DNA of 46,107 bases. Origin: Fidelibacterota bacterium (GTDB taxonomy: Bacteria; Fidelibacterota; Marinisomatia; Marinisomatales; TCS55). The DNA is taken from assembly GCA_016845785.1 (NCBI GenBank), contig JAERSH010000092.1, forward strand, positions 1-46,107. The letters run 5' to 3'. Both the position numbers and the translations under genes were made by a program. Under the pieces are notes generated by a model that saw only the letters and a list, made by a program, of their open reading frames with translations, did not search any database and had not been told where the DNA came from. Shown here one piece after another: positions 34,356-41,522 of this stretch (position 1 is the first letter of the stretch; each line of letters opens with the position of its first letter).

Positions 34356-34934
34356 TTAGGAAAAATACTGAACGCGCACTATAATAATAAACAAAATTAG
34401 AAATACGTTTTGCAGCGTTCGTTTCTCGGTTTTAATTGTTTTTCCAAGCCCGGCTGGTGTGCGGTTGTCATCACTGTTCCACCGCGTTAATCTCGGAAAT
34501 ATTGCAGGCACATTCTTTTTATAATCAACATAGCTTTCCCCAAATAAGCTATCCAGCGTTTCTTCTTCCAGAGATATAATTAAAGAATACTGAATCAGGA
34601 AAAATGAAACGGTGGTGGCGATCATTAAAAACACATTTGCGGCGCCCGCTATGAGCACAATCCCAATATACATTAACATGTTGCCCACATACAGGGGGTT
34701 TCGGACAAAAGCGTATGGGCCGGAAGAACAAAGGGCAGGTGCGCCTACATTGCGCGTGCGCGTTTCTCCACCCGCATAGGACACTGCCCAAATTCTAATG
34801 AGTTCTCCACACAACAATAGCGCAATTCCCGCGGGGAGATACGCACTGGAGGGTCGGGCGAAATATATAATCATTAATCCAATTGGAATGGGTGTAAAGC
34901 TTCTATATTTGAAAAAGAAATTTCTGATGTCCAT
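34356..34934 (-). CDS. small membrane methyltransferase (ICMT/PEMT-like)
   Basis: The 192 residues have about five hydrophobic segments and the typical C-terminal motif of isoprenylcysteine/phospholipid methyltransferase-like membrane enzymes: GGETRTRNVGAP, then SSGPYAFVRNPLYVGNMLMYIG (R.P.Y.G). EEETLDSLFGESYVDYKKNVPAIFP follows, corresponding to the conserved E...L...FG..Y..Y...V...P. Members bind S-adenosylmethionine at the membrane, and the substrate is unknown here. It sits 30 bases upstream of lpxB and 2 bases after the oxidoreductase stop, so it is likely part of the lipid A operon, perhaps acting on a lipid. Confidence 0.75.
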   Translation of the reverse strand: MDIRNFFFKYRSFTPIPIGLMIIYFARPSSAYLPAGIALLLCGELIRIWAVSYAGGETRTRNVGAPALCSSGPYAFVRNPLYVGNMLMYIGIVLIAGAANVFLMIATTVSFFLIQYSLIISLEEETLDSLFGESYVDYKKNVPAIFPRLTRWNSDDNRTPAGLGKTIKTEKRTLQNVFLILFIIIVRVQYFS

Positions 34935-34936
34935 AT

Positions 34937-35923
34937 TTAATGTAGTCCTTCAAGAATTTTATTGTGAATTTGTATAGCCACATCGAGGGCATTTTTTCCC
35001 GCAACACCATCTACGATTGGTTTGGCTTTTCCCTGTGTGGCGTCGACAAAGTTTTGCAGTTCGAGTTTTAAGGCGTCTTGCTTCTTTATATTTGGTTTTT
35101 CATAAAATATTTGTCTGTGCTTTCCATTGGACTCAATTGGGGCAGACATGATCGCCGACGGATCTGATTGATCTGCATCCATGACCCGATATACTTCTGT
35201 GAGGCCAATTAAAAAATCAATCGTTATATATAAATCCTGCTGAAATACTTTTATTTTTCTCACCCGATCTTTTGCGACGCGACTCGATGTAATATTGGCA
35301 ACCACCCCATTTTTAAACTCTATCCGCGCATTTGCCATATCAACAGAGTTGGTCATAATTGAAACGCCGTTGGCTTGAATGTTCTTTACTGGAGAATCAA
35401 TAAAGGCCAAAATCAAATCAATGTCATGTATCATTAAGTCAAGCACAACCGGCACGTCGGTTCCCCGGCTCATATATGGAGCCAATCTTTGGACTTCAAT
35501 GTATTTCGGCTTTACGTCAAAGTTTCTAAGGGGCAACAGAGCCGGGTTAACCCGCTCTATGTGACCCACCTGAATGATTACATCCGATTTTTTAGCAAGG
35601 GCAATAAGGGCTTCAGCTTCGGCTACTGTTTTTGTGATTGGCTTTTCAATAAAAACATGTTTCCCTTTTGCAATGCACGCTTCGGCCACAGACTTGTGGT
35701 GTTCTGTTGGCGTTACAACTGAAACAGCATCTACTTTTTCTAGTAACCGTTCAAGAGATTCAAATGGGTTGGTCTGGTTTTGGATCGCCACCTCACGGCA
35801 ACGATTCATATCAACATCATAAATGCCAACAAAATCAGCATTGGAAATGTTTGAAAAATGTTTAGCATGGTGTTTGCCCAGGTGGCCAACGCCGACAAGT
35901 CCGATTTTTGTTTTTTGTCCCAT
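34937..35923 (-). CDS. Gfo/Idh/MocA-family NAD(P)-dependent oxidoreductase
   Basis: The N-terminal Rossmann fold has IGLVGVGHLGKHHAKHF (about 6-22), with the GxGxxG-type NAD(P) site, then VSVVTPTEHHKSVAEACIAKGKHVFIEKPITKT, with the EKP motif (about 95-97) that contacts substrate. The C-terminal domain contains VLDLMIHDIDLIL, with the usual H.HD..L pattern altered to IHDIDL. Members oxidise or reduce sugars and sugar nucleotides. As the first gene of an lpxB/lpxK run it could be a GnnA-like enzyme making amino-sugar precursors for lipid A. No GnnB-like aminotransferase is adjacent, so this is only a suggestion. The ATG is followed by MGQKTKIGLVG, a good start. Confidence 0.88.
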   Translation of the reverse strand: MGQKTKIGLVGVGHLGKHHAKHFSNISNADFVGIYDVDMNRCREVAIQNQTNPFESLERLLEKVDAVSVVTPTEHHKSVAEACIAKGKHVFIEKPITKTVAEAEALIALAKKSDVIIQVGHIERVNPALLPLRNFDVKPKYIEVQRLAPYMSRGTDVPVVLDLMIHDIDLILAFIDSPVKNIQANGVSIMTNSVDMANARIEFKNGVVANITSSRVAKDRVRKIKVFQQDLYITIDFLIGLTEVYRVMDADQSDPSAIMSAPIESNGKHRQIFYEKPNIKKQDALKLELQNFVDATQGKAKPIVDGVAGKNALDVAIQIHNKILEGLH

Positions 35924-36075
35924 TTTGTATTATTAAGTCGATTTGTTGATGGCGAAATTACAGGATATAATTTATAAGGTGGTAAAGGTATAAACGCTTG
36001 CTTTTCACGTCACAACTAAGCAATTTACCGACGATATTTCTGAGGATCTCTCTGTGTTTATAGCGGTATTTAAAT

Positions 36076-36612
36076 ATGAATGAAAACATAAAGATTGGTG
36101 TGGGGTTTTTAATTCCCGCCGCTGCAATCGTTGCGTTCTTTTCTTCCATTTTGTCTGAGCAATTTTTGGCGGGTATATTAATTGCTGTTTTTGGCGTTTT
36201 TGCTTGGTTTCTATATTCGGCTGTCATGGAAACCAATATGCCCAACGTTACCGGAAATATTATAATTGTTTTTGGCGTGTTACTGTCCGTTGCGACTTTT
36301 CTCAATTATGGCCTTGAACAAAACATGTTTGGTGGTTTTTCCATAAATCTGGAGGGGGTCTCTGGAGCCGCTGTTTTGCTGTTCTTTTCCGTTCTTTTGG
36401 GAATGCTCTTTAGAAACAAACCCCTCTCTCCTGCCATCGAACACGTGGCTACAAAACCAGAAATATCCACTGCCACCAAAACGATCAACGAACCCGACGA
36501 AGAACCCGGTATAGATGATGATGAGTTTGAATATCCAAGCTACGAGGACTACGAAGATTTTTATAACGAATATTATGGGGATGAAACATCATATGAATAT
36601 GATGATGATTAA
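36076..36612 (+). CDS. hypothetical four-helix membrane protein with acidic tail
   Basis: I do not recognise this 178-residue protein. It has four hydrophobic segments (about 8-27, 31-51, 60-79, 95-113) and a long C-terminal tail (about 138-178) made almost only of Asp, Glu, Tyr and a few Pro/Asn/Phe. The tail is highly acidic and is expected to lie in the cytoplasm if the N-terminus does. The ATG lies about 150 bases from the divergent oxidoreductase gene. Its stop is 7 bases from the end of the convergent dnaA gene, with no hairpin between. A role as a membrane anchor or protein-binding tail is possible but not shown. Confidence 0.65.
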   Translation: MNENIKIGVGFLIPAAAIVAFFSSILSEQFLAGILIAVFGVFAWFLYSAVMETNMPNVTGNIIIVFGVLLSVATFLNYGLEQNMFGGFSINLEGVSGAAVLLFFSVLLGMLFRNKPLSPAIEHVATKPEISTATKTINEPDEEPGIDDDEFEYPSYEDYEDFYNEYYGDETSYEYDDD

Positions 36613-36619
36613 TCACAAA

Positions 36620-37972
36620 TTAGTTTAGAGCAAAAGATAGCTCGTTTTTTAATTCACTGACCAGCGCCGAAACGCGTTGGTCTTTTTTTGTCTTATTTTC
36701 AACAACACGACATGCGTGCAAAACGGTTGAGTGGTCTCTGCCCCCAAAATGCATTCCAATGCTCACAAGGGGTGTGCCTAGAATTTCCCGGCATAAATAA
36801 ATTGAAATTTGTCTCGCCTCTGCAATTTCCATTTTTCTACTGGCACCGACGATTTCTTTTTCTTTAATGTGGGTAGTCTCTGAGACTCTGCGAATGATAT
36901 CCTCAATGGAAAGGTCTGAGATTGCATTCGTCCCAATTCTTTCTTTAATCACCTTTTTTGCCAATCCATAATCTATTTCACGATTAGACAACGAAGAATG
37001 TGCCAACAGTCTAATAATTGTACTTTCAAGGTCTCTCACATTATTTTTTATGTGGGTTCCGATGAGCTCAATGATATCATATGGAAGTTTAAGTCCGTTT
37101 ATTTCAGCTTTTTCCATTACAATGGCAACTCTCGTTTCAAAATCGGGGGGTTGAATGTCAACAGAAAGCCCTGACTTAAACCGCGACAGAAGGCGATCTT
37201 GAAGCCCAACCATTTCACCGGGATATCTATCTGCCGTCATCACAATTTGTTTCCCGGATTGGAACAGTTCGTTGAATGTGTGAAAAAATTGTTCTTGTGT
37301 CTGCTCTTTTCCTTGAAAAAACTGAATATCATCAATTAACAGAACGTCGGCAATGCGATATGATTTTGAAAATTCAACGGTTCTGTTTTTTTGAATAGAT
37401 GAAATAAAATCTAGTGTAAATTTTTCACTAGATGCGCAGACCACTTTCTTCTCTGGGCTCTGTTCGATAATTTTATTTCCAATGGCATGAAGCAGATGGG
37501 TTTTTCCCATGCCCACACCCCCATATATAACCAAAGGATTAAACGATTGTTGTCCTGGCGTTTCGCTAACATTTAACGCAGCTGCTTTTGCAAATTGGTT
37601 GTGCGCTCCTTGTATAAACGAAGCGAATGTGTATTTTTCGTTTATTAGTTTATTTTTTTGTTTCGCAACCGGTTGCTTAGGGGACCACTTTGCGCTTGGG
37701 TTTTCATCTTTATCCTCAACACCGCCTTCTGGAGATACTGTATATTTAATTTTAATTTCTCCGCCGTGCGCTTTTGAAACCTCTCTCTCAATTGTTTCTT
37801 TGTGGTGGGATTGAATCCACTCAAAGAAAAACTGGTTTGGCACCTCCAATATAAGCGTGTCCTCACTTAGACCAATAGAACCAATGGGCTCAAACCAGGT
37901 TGAATAGGCGTGTGATGGCTCCGTTGACCTTAATCCGCCTTTCGCATCATTCCATAAAATATCGTGTGTCAT
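36620..37972 (-). CDS. dnaA: chromosomal replication initiator DnaA
   Basis: DnaA binds oriC and opens it for replication. Domain I (about 1-80) has the TWFEPI block; domain II is a short Lys-rich linker. The AAA+ domain III has the Walker A GGVGMGKTH (151-159), Walker B VLLIDDIQFF (about 210-219), and the initiator-specific region through RYPGEMVGLQDRLLSRF. Domain IV has ISIYLCREILGTPLVSIGMHFGGRDHSTVLHA, the DNA-binding signature. The 450-residue length is normal. The ATG lies 8 bases from the nearest DnaA-box-like site, suggesting autoregulation. Confidence 0.97.
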   Translation of the reverse strand: MTHDILWNDAKGGLRSTEPSHAYSTWFEPIGSIGLSEDTLILEVPNQFFFEWIQSHHKETIEREVSKAHGGEIKIKYTVSPEGGVEDKDENPSAKWSPKQPVAKQKNKLINEKYTFASFIQGAHNQFAKAAALNVSETPGQQSFNPLVIYGGVGMGKTHLLHAIGNKIIEQSPEKKVVCASSEKFTLDFISSIQKNRTVEFSKSYRIADVLLIDDIQFFQGKEQTQEQFFHTFNELFQSGKQIVMTADRYPGEMVGLQDRLLSRFKSGLSVDIQPPDFETRVAIVMEKAEINGLKLPYDIIELIGTHIKNNVRDLESTIIRLLAHSSLSNREIDYGLAKKVIKERIGTNAISDLSIEDIIRRVSETTHIKEKEIVGASRKMEIAEARQISIYLCREILGTPLVSIGMHFGGRDHSTVLHACRVVENKTKKDQRVSALVSELKNELSFALN

Positions 37973-37979
37973 TTAATAG

Positions 37980-37999
37980 TTGTCCACATGTTTTCCACA
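37980..37999 (+). promoter_or_regulatory. two DnaA-box-like sites
   Basis: TTGTCCACA (37980-37988) differs from the TTATCCACA box at one base. TTTTCCACA (37991-37999) fits the relaxed consensus TTWTNCACA. They stand 11 bases apart in the same orientation, about one helical turn. They lie just before the dnaA start, fitting both origin binding and autoregulation. Confidence 0.65.
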
Positions 38000-38085
38000 A
38001 TTAAAGTTTTCTCAATTTATGGTTCTTTTTTACCACGCATCAATGATCTTTTTTCCTTTGTGCCTTTCTTTTTAATCTTATCGTT

Positions 38086-38114
38086 TTTTGGGTCATTTTC
38101 TTTGGTCATATAAT
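38086..38114 (+). promoter_or_regulatory. candidate promoter for rpmH-yidD-yidC-mnmE
   Basis: A perfect -10 TATAAT (38109-38114) is preceded by a T-rich TTTTGG at 38086-38091, 17 bases upstream, a weak -35. The start site would fall about 30 bases before the rpmH ATG with its GGAG site. Confidence 0.4.
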
Positions 38115-38154
38115 ATAAAAATGGGTATCTTCCCGGGCTAATTTTGGAGCAATA

Positions 38155-38289
38155 ATGAAGCGTACATATCAACCAAGCAAACGTAAAAGAAAAAATAAAC
38201 ACGGTTTTCGGTCAAGAATGTCATCTGTGGGCGGTAAAAAAGTTTTAGCCCGGCGGCGGAAAAAAGGAAGAAAATCCCTTTCCGCGTAG
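38155..38289 (+). CDS. rpmH: 50S ribosomal protein L34
   Basis: This 44-residue frame is too short for most gene lists but is unmistakable. [19 protein letters not shown] followed by [20 protein letters not shown] and a KSLSA end matches L34 along its whole length. The ATG follows GGAG at good spacing. It opens the conserved rpmH-yidD-yidC-mnmE run on the right side of the origin. The usual second gene, rnpA, is absent: yidD begins 16 bases after the stop. Confidence 0.97.
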   Translation: MKRTYQPSKRKRKNKHGFRSRMSSVGGKKVLARRRKKGRKSLSA

Positions 38290-38305
38290 GCCTTGCTGAT
38301 CTGCG

Positions 38306-38551
38306 GTGACAACTATTAATACACTTATTGTGAGGGGGTTGCGGGGTTTAATACGTCTATATCAGATCGTTCTTTCGCCCCTGCTCGGGAGCTACTGTCG
38401 CTTTTCCCCAACATGTTCTCAGTATGCTGCTGATGCGCTTGTTGAGCACCCCCCGCTTAAAGCGCTAATCCTTTCGTTTCGGCGCATTTCAAAATGTCAC
38501 CCTTTTTCTGAGGGTGGCTTAGATCCGGTACCCAAAAATATAAATGGATAG
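38306..38551 (+). CDS. yidD: membrane protein insertion efficiency factor YidD
   Basis: YidD is a small amphipathic helper of YidC at the inner membrane. LIRLYQIVLSPLLGSYCRFSPTCSQYA is the family hallmark (in two pieces, about 17-42), with HPPLKALILSFRRISKCHPFSEGGLDPVP completing it (about 48-76). The start is a GTG at 38306 (81 residues). A second GTG at 38330 is possible, but the first leaves the usual N-terminal length. It overlaps yidC by 8 bases. Confidence 0.93.
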   Translation: MTTINTLIVRGLRGLIRLYQIVLSPLLGSYCRFSPTCSQYAADALVEHPPLKALILSFRRISKCHPFSEGGLDPVPKNING

Positions 38552-40193
38552 AAAAACACTTCTCGCCTTTGCGCTTATCGCTGTGGTTTTAATTCTAACG
38601 CCCTGGTATATGAACCTTGTGGCGCCGGTGCAAGATGAAAAGTCTCCAGACAGAGAGACAGTAGCGCCGGTTAAAACTTCCCCGACCGGCGTCAGTTCGC
38701 GCACAGCCGTACGCATCCCCCCAAAAAAACAAGACAACAAGCGGCGGGAAATTGAAGTCGACAATGGCCTTTATTCCGCCAAACTAAGCAATCGAGCTGG
38801 GGGCTCTTTTACGTCATATGTTCTCCACAATTATGGCCGGTATGATTCCTCGCTTGTAAACCTCGTTGGCGAGGCCAATCTTGACAATATGGTTATCAGT
38901 TTTGTGTCGTTGGATGGAGACCGTGTTTCGTTGGATAACAATTGGTCTCTTTTGTCTAACCAATCTTTTATTTCTGTCGATGGCGGCGAAGAGCGGGTGG
39001 TTTTTGAAACCACACACAATGGAAACAAAATCCTCAAAACTTATGTGTTTGTACCTAATTCGTATCAAATCGGCTTAGAGCTTTCTTTCGCAAACCCCGA
39101 CAAATACATCTCTCGCGGGCAATATGTTGTTTCTTGGGCTGGCGGTGTCGCCTCTACAGAAAAAAATACAAAAGATGAGTACACATATTTTAAAGGGTAT
39201 GCCTTTCTTGGCGATGAGCTTTTAGAGCCGTCTGCGCCGGAGGGTGGGCAAGATATTGAAAAGCAAACTGGCAATACGCGTTGGACAGCAGTTAAGACAA
39301 AATATTTTATCTCGGCCATTATCCCAGAAACGTTTGCCGTTGGCGCAGAGGTTGTCGGTACAACCATAGATGGTGTCCCTAGCTATAAAACACTTTTGCG
39401 ACAAACCGTCTCAAGCTCAAATCGTTACAACCTTTATTTTGGCCCGTTGGATTATAACCAAATAGAATCGTTGGGCGTAGGGCTTGAAAACACCATGAAT
39501 CTTGGGTGGGCGGTTATACGACCCCTCGGTCGCCTCGTAACATGGTCTTTGAAAAAAATGTATGGGTTAATCCCCAATTATGGGGTTGTGGTTATTTTGT
39601 TCGCTATTTTGGTAAAAATCTTATTAAACCCTCTCACTAAAAAGCAGATGGTTTCAACGCGAAAAACTCAGGCGCTTCAACCACAAATACAGCGTCTAAA
39701 GGAAAAATATAAAAACGATCCCCAAAAACTAAACAAAGCCCAGATGGCGCTTTTTAAAGAAAAGGGCGTAAACCCAATGGGGGGCTGTCTCCCCTTGTTG
39801 TTACAAATGCCTATTTTGATTTCCTTTTTTACGGTGTTTCGGTCTACTATTGAATTTCGCGGCGCACCTTTTGTCGGCTGGATAAACGACCTCAGCTCTC
39901 CAGATACACTTACAACGATTGGTGGTTTTCCACTAAACATCCTTCCATTCTTAATGGGTGCAACAATGTTCCTCCAGCAAAAATACATGTCCCCAACTGG
40001 AGATGGGGGCGGTCAACAAAAATTTATGCTGTATGGAATGAATGTCGTTTTTCTGTTTCTGTTTTACTCTTTCCCATCTGGGTTAAACCTGTACTATTCT
40101 GTTTTTAATATATTATCTATTGTCCAACAAAAATATTTTATACCTGACGTGAATCTGCCAGGCCCTGGGAACAGCCCGAAGATAAAAAAATGA
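38544..40193 (+). CDS. yidC: membrane protein insertase YidC
   Basis: YidC inserts proteins into the inner membrane, alone or with SecYEG. The 549-residue form is the long Gram-negative type. It has an N-terminal membrane anchor (about 6-24), a large periplasmic domain (about 60-330, EIEVDNGLYSAKLSNRAGGSF through RYNLYFGPLDYNQIESL), then the five-helix 60KD-IMP core (about 350-535). The core has PNYGVVVILFAILVKILLNPL, FKEKGVNPMGGCLPLLLQMPI and FPSGLNLYYSVFNILSIVQQ. The ATG follows the yidD frame by overlap, and the stop overlaps the mnmE start (ATGA). The jag gene found between yidC and mnmE in many Firmicutes is absent. Confidence 0.96.
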   Translation: MDRKTLLAFALIAVVLILTPWYMNLVAPVQDEKSPDRETVAPVKTSPTGVSSRTAVRIPPKKQDNKRREIEVDNGLYSAKLSNRAGGSFTSYVLHNYGRYDSSLVNLVGEANLDNMVISFVSLDGDRVSLDNNWSLLSNQSFISVDGGEERVVFETTHNGNKILKTYVFVPNSYQIGLELSFANPDKYISRGQYVVSWAGGVASTEKNTKDEYTYFKGYAFLGDELLEPSAPEGGQDIEKQTGNTRWTAVKTKYFISAIIPETFAVGAEVVGTTIDGVPSYKTLLRQTVSSSNRYNLYFGPLDYNQIESLGVGLENTMNLGWAVIRPLGRLVTWSLKKMYGLIPNYGVVVILFAILVKILLNPLTKKQMVSTRKTQALQPQIQRLKEKYKNDPQKLNKAQMALFKEKGVNPMGGCLPLLLQMPILISFFTVFRSTIEFRGAPFVGWINDLSSPDTLTTIGGFPLNILPFLMGATMFLQQKYMSPTGDGGGQQKFMLYGMNVVFLFLFYSFPSGLNLYYSVFNILSIVQQKYFIPDVNLPGPGNSPKIKK

Positions 40194-41509
40194 TTATTGG
40201 CGACACGATTGTTGCCGCCGCTACTCCTTTTGGTTATAGCGGAATTGCTGTTATTCGCCTTAGTGGCCCCGAGGCGACAAAAATTATAAACCAAATTTCC
40301 ACCCAAAACAGTTTCAACAATCGCGTTGCAACGATAGCCTCTCTTAAAAACCTGTCTGGTGAAACGGTCGACCAAGCTTTGGTTACTTGTTTTTTCTCCC
40401 CCGAGTCATATACGGGGGAAGATGTCGTTGAAATATCTACACACGGAAATCCTGCTATTATTAATGAAGTTCTTGGTGTTGCTACCGATCTGGGGGCCCG
40501 GCTCGCGGAGCCCGGTGAGTTTACATATCGCGCTTTTATAAATGGTAAAATGGACCTTGTTCAAGCAGAAGCTGTTGCAGCGCTCATCCACTCTAAGTCT
40601 GAAGAAAGTGCAAAGATTCAACAAAAAATCCTGTCTGGGGATTTGTCGCTTGTTTTAAATCAGACCAGGTCTAGTCTAATAAATTTAATTTCCACCCTTG
40701 AGCATCAAATGGATATATCCGAAGAAGAGGCCTCTGGAGAGCTTGGCGTCTCCTTTGTCGAAAACATTGATGGTCTTCAAACACAAACACAGTCTTTGTT
40801 GGGAACCTTTGAAATGGGGCAGCTATTTAACCGTGGTATTTCTGTGGTCATTTCTGGCGCCCCAAATGTGGGGAAATCTTCCCTGTTTAACCTAATCGCC
40901 AACACGGACCGAGCAATAGTGAGCGATCAGCCAGGTACAACTCGGGATGTAATTGATGTTGAAGTAATCATTTCTGGGGTTCCCGTTCGATTTTTTGATA
41001 CGGCTGGTATCCGAGAAACTGGCGATGCAATAGAAAAAGAGGGGGTTGGTAGGGCCCTTGAAAAAAAACTATCCGCAGACATTGTGGTGTTGGTTTACGA
41101 CGATCCAAGCCAAAAACCTATTATTAGGGATGAAAACAACAAAACGATTTTTGTTTTAAACAAGCTAGACCTGCACCACAATCGGGACAATAAGGGTGTT
41201 ATACATATATCGTGTGTTGAAAACGAGGGGGTTGGGCGTCTCTTTGAAAAAATAAAACAAACAATTAATATTAAAAAGGCTTCAGCCGACACCACCTATT
41301 TATCTACCGAGCGGCAATTCGCGTCTCTTTCCGCCTGTTCTCGGTTTTTGCAATCGTCAAAAAACCTTCTCTCTGTCCAACCTGTTGATTTGGAGCTGGT
41401 TGCTTTTGAGTTGTGCGAGGCCCTTGGGTCTATCGATGTTTTGCTGGGAAAAACCACAGCAGAAGATATCATAAACAATATTTTCAAATCCTTGTGTGTG
41501 GGTAAATAG
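40190..41509 (+). CDS. mnmE: tRNA modification GTPase MnmE
   Basis: MnmE works with MnmG to add an aminomethyl-type group to the wobble uridine (U34) of certain tRNAs. The N-terminal tetrahydrofolate-binding part has DTIVAAATPFGYSGIAVIRLSGP and GEFTYRAFINGKMDLVQAEAVA. The G domain has GAPNVGKSSLFNLI (P-loop, about 223-236), DQPGTTRD, DTAGIRET and NKLD. The protein ends in CVGK, the C-terminal motif with the essential Cys. Length (439) is normal. It is coupled to yidC by ATGA and ends 6 bases before mnmG, its functional partner. The stop codon lies at the edge of a parS palindrome. Confidence 0.97.
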   Translation: MIIGDTIVAAATPFGYSGIAVIRLSGPEATKIINQISTQNSFNNRVATIASLKNLSGETVDQALVTCFFSPESYTGEDVVEISTHGNPAIINEVLGVATDLGARLAEPGEFTYRAFINGKMDLVQAEAVAALIHSKSEESAKIQQKILSGDLSLVLNQTRSSLINLISTLEHQMDISEEEASGELGVSFVENIDGLQTQTQSLLGTFEMGQLFNRGISVVISGAPNVGKSSLFNLIANTDRAIVSDQPGTTRDVIDVEVIISGVPVRFFDTAGIRETGDAIEKEGVGRALEKKLSADIVVLVYDDPSQKPIIRDENNKTIFVLNKLDLHHNRDNKGVIHISCVENEGVGRLFEKIKQTINIKKASADTTYLSTERQFASLSACSRFLQSSKNLLSVQPVDLELVAFELCEALGSIDVLLGKTTAEDIINNIFKSLCVGK

Positions 41510-41522
41510 TTTCACGTGAAAC
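41509..41522. promoter_or_regulatory. parS: parS-type ParB-binding site overlapping the mnmG start
   Basis: GTTTCACGTGAAAC is a perfect 14-base palindrome, identical to the core of the bacterial parS consensus bound by ParB/Spo0J. It begins on the last base of the mnmE stop codon and contains the GTG start codon of mnmG (41516-41518). Sites of this kind cluster near replication origins, as here, about 3.4 kb from the dnaA-rpmH gap. Confidence 0.88.

Larger units (their letters stand above)
37973..38154. other. probable replication origin (oriC), dnaA-rpmH intergenic region
   Basis: The 182-base AT-rich gap between divergent dnaA and rpmH is the classical oriC/DnaA regulatory position. Two DnaA-box-like sites lie at the dnaA side, followed by T-rich tracts on the plus strand that could act as an unwinding element. 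From here all genes to the right (38155 to the end) read rightward, and those from 31498 to 37972 mostly leftward, as expected for replication moving outward. Only two boxes are seen, fewer than in most origins. The core might therefore extend into a neighbour or lie elsewhere. Confidence 0.6.

Noticed and set aside
38017-38202. Minus-strand open frame in the dnaA-rpmH gap
   Set aside because: It overlaps rpmH and the origin region, and its sequence is low-complexity Lys-rich with no family match.
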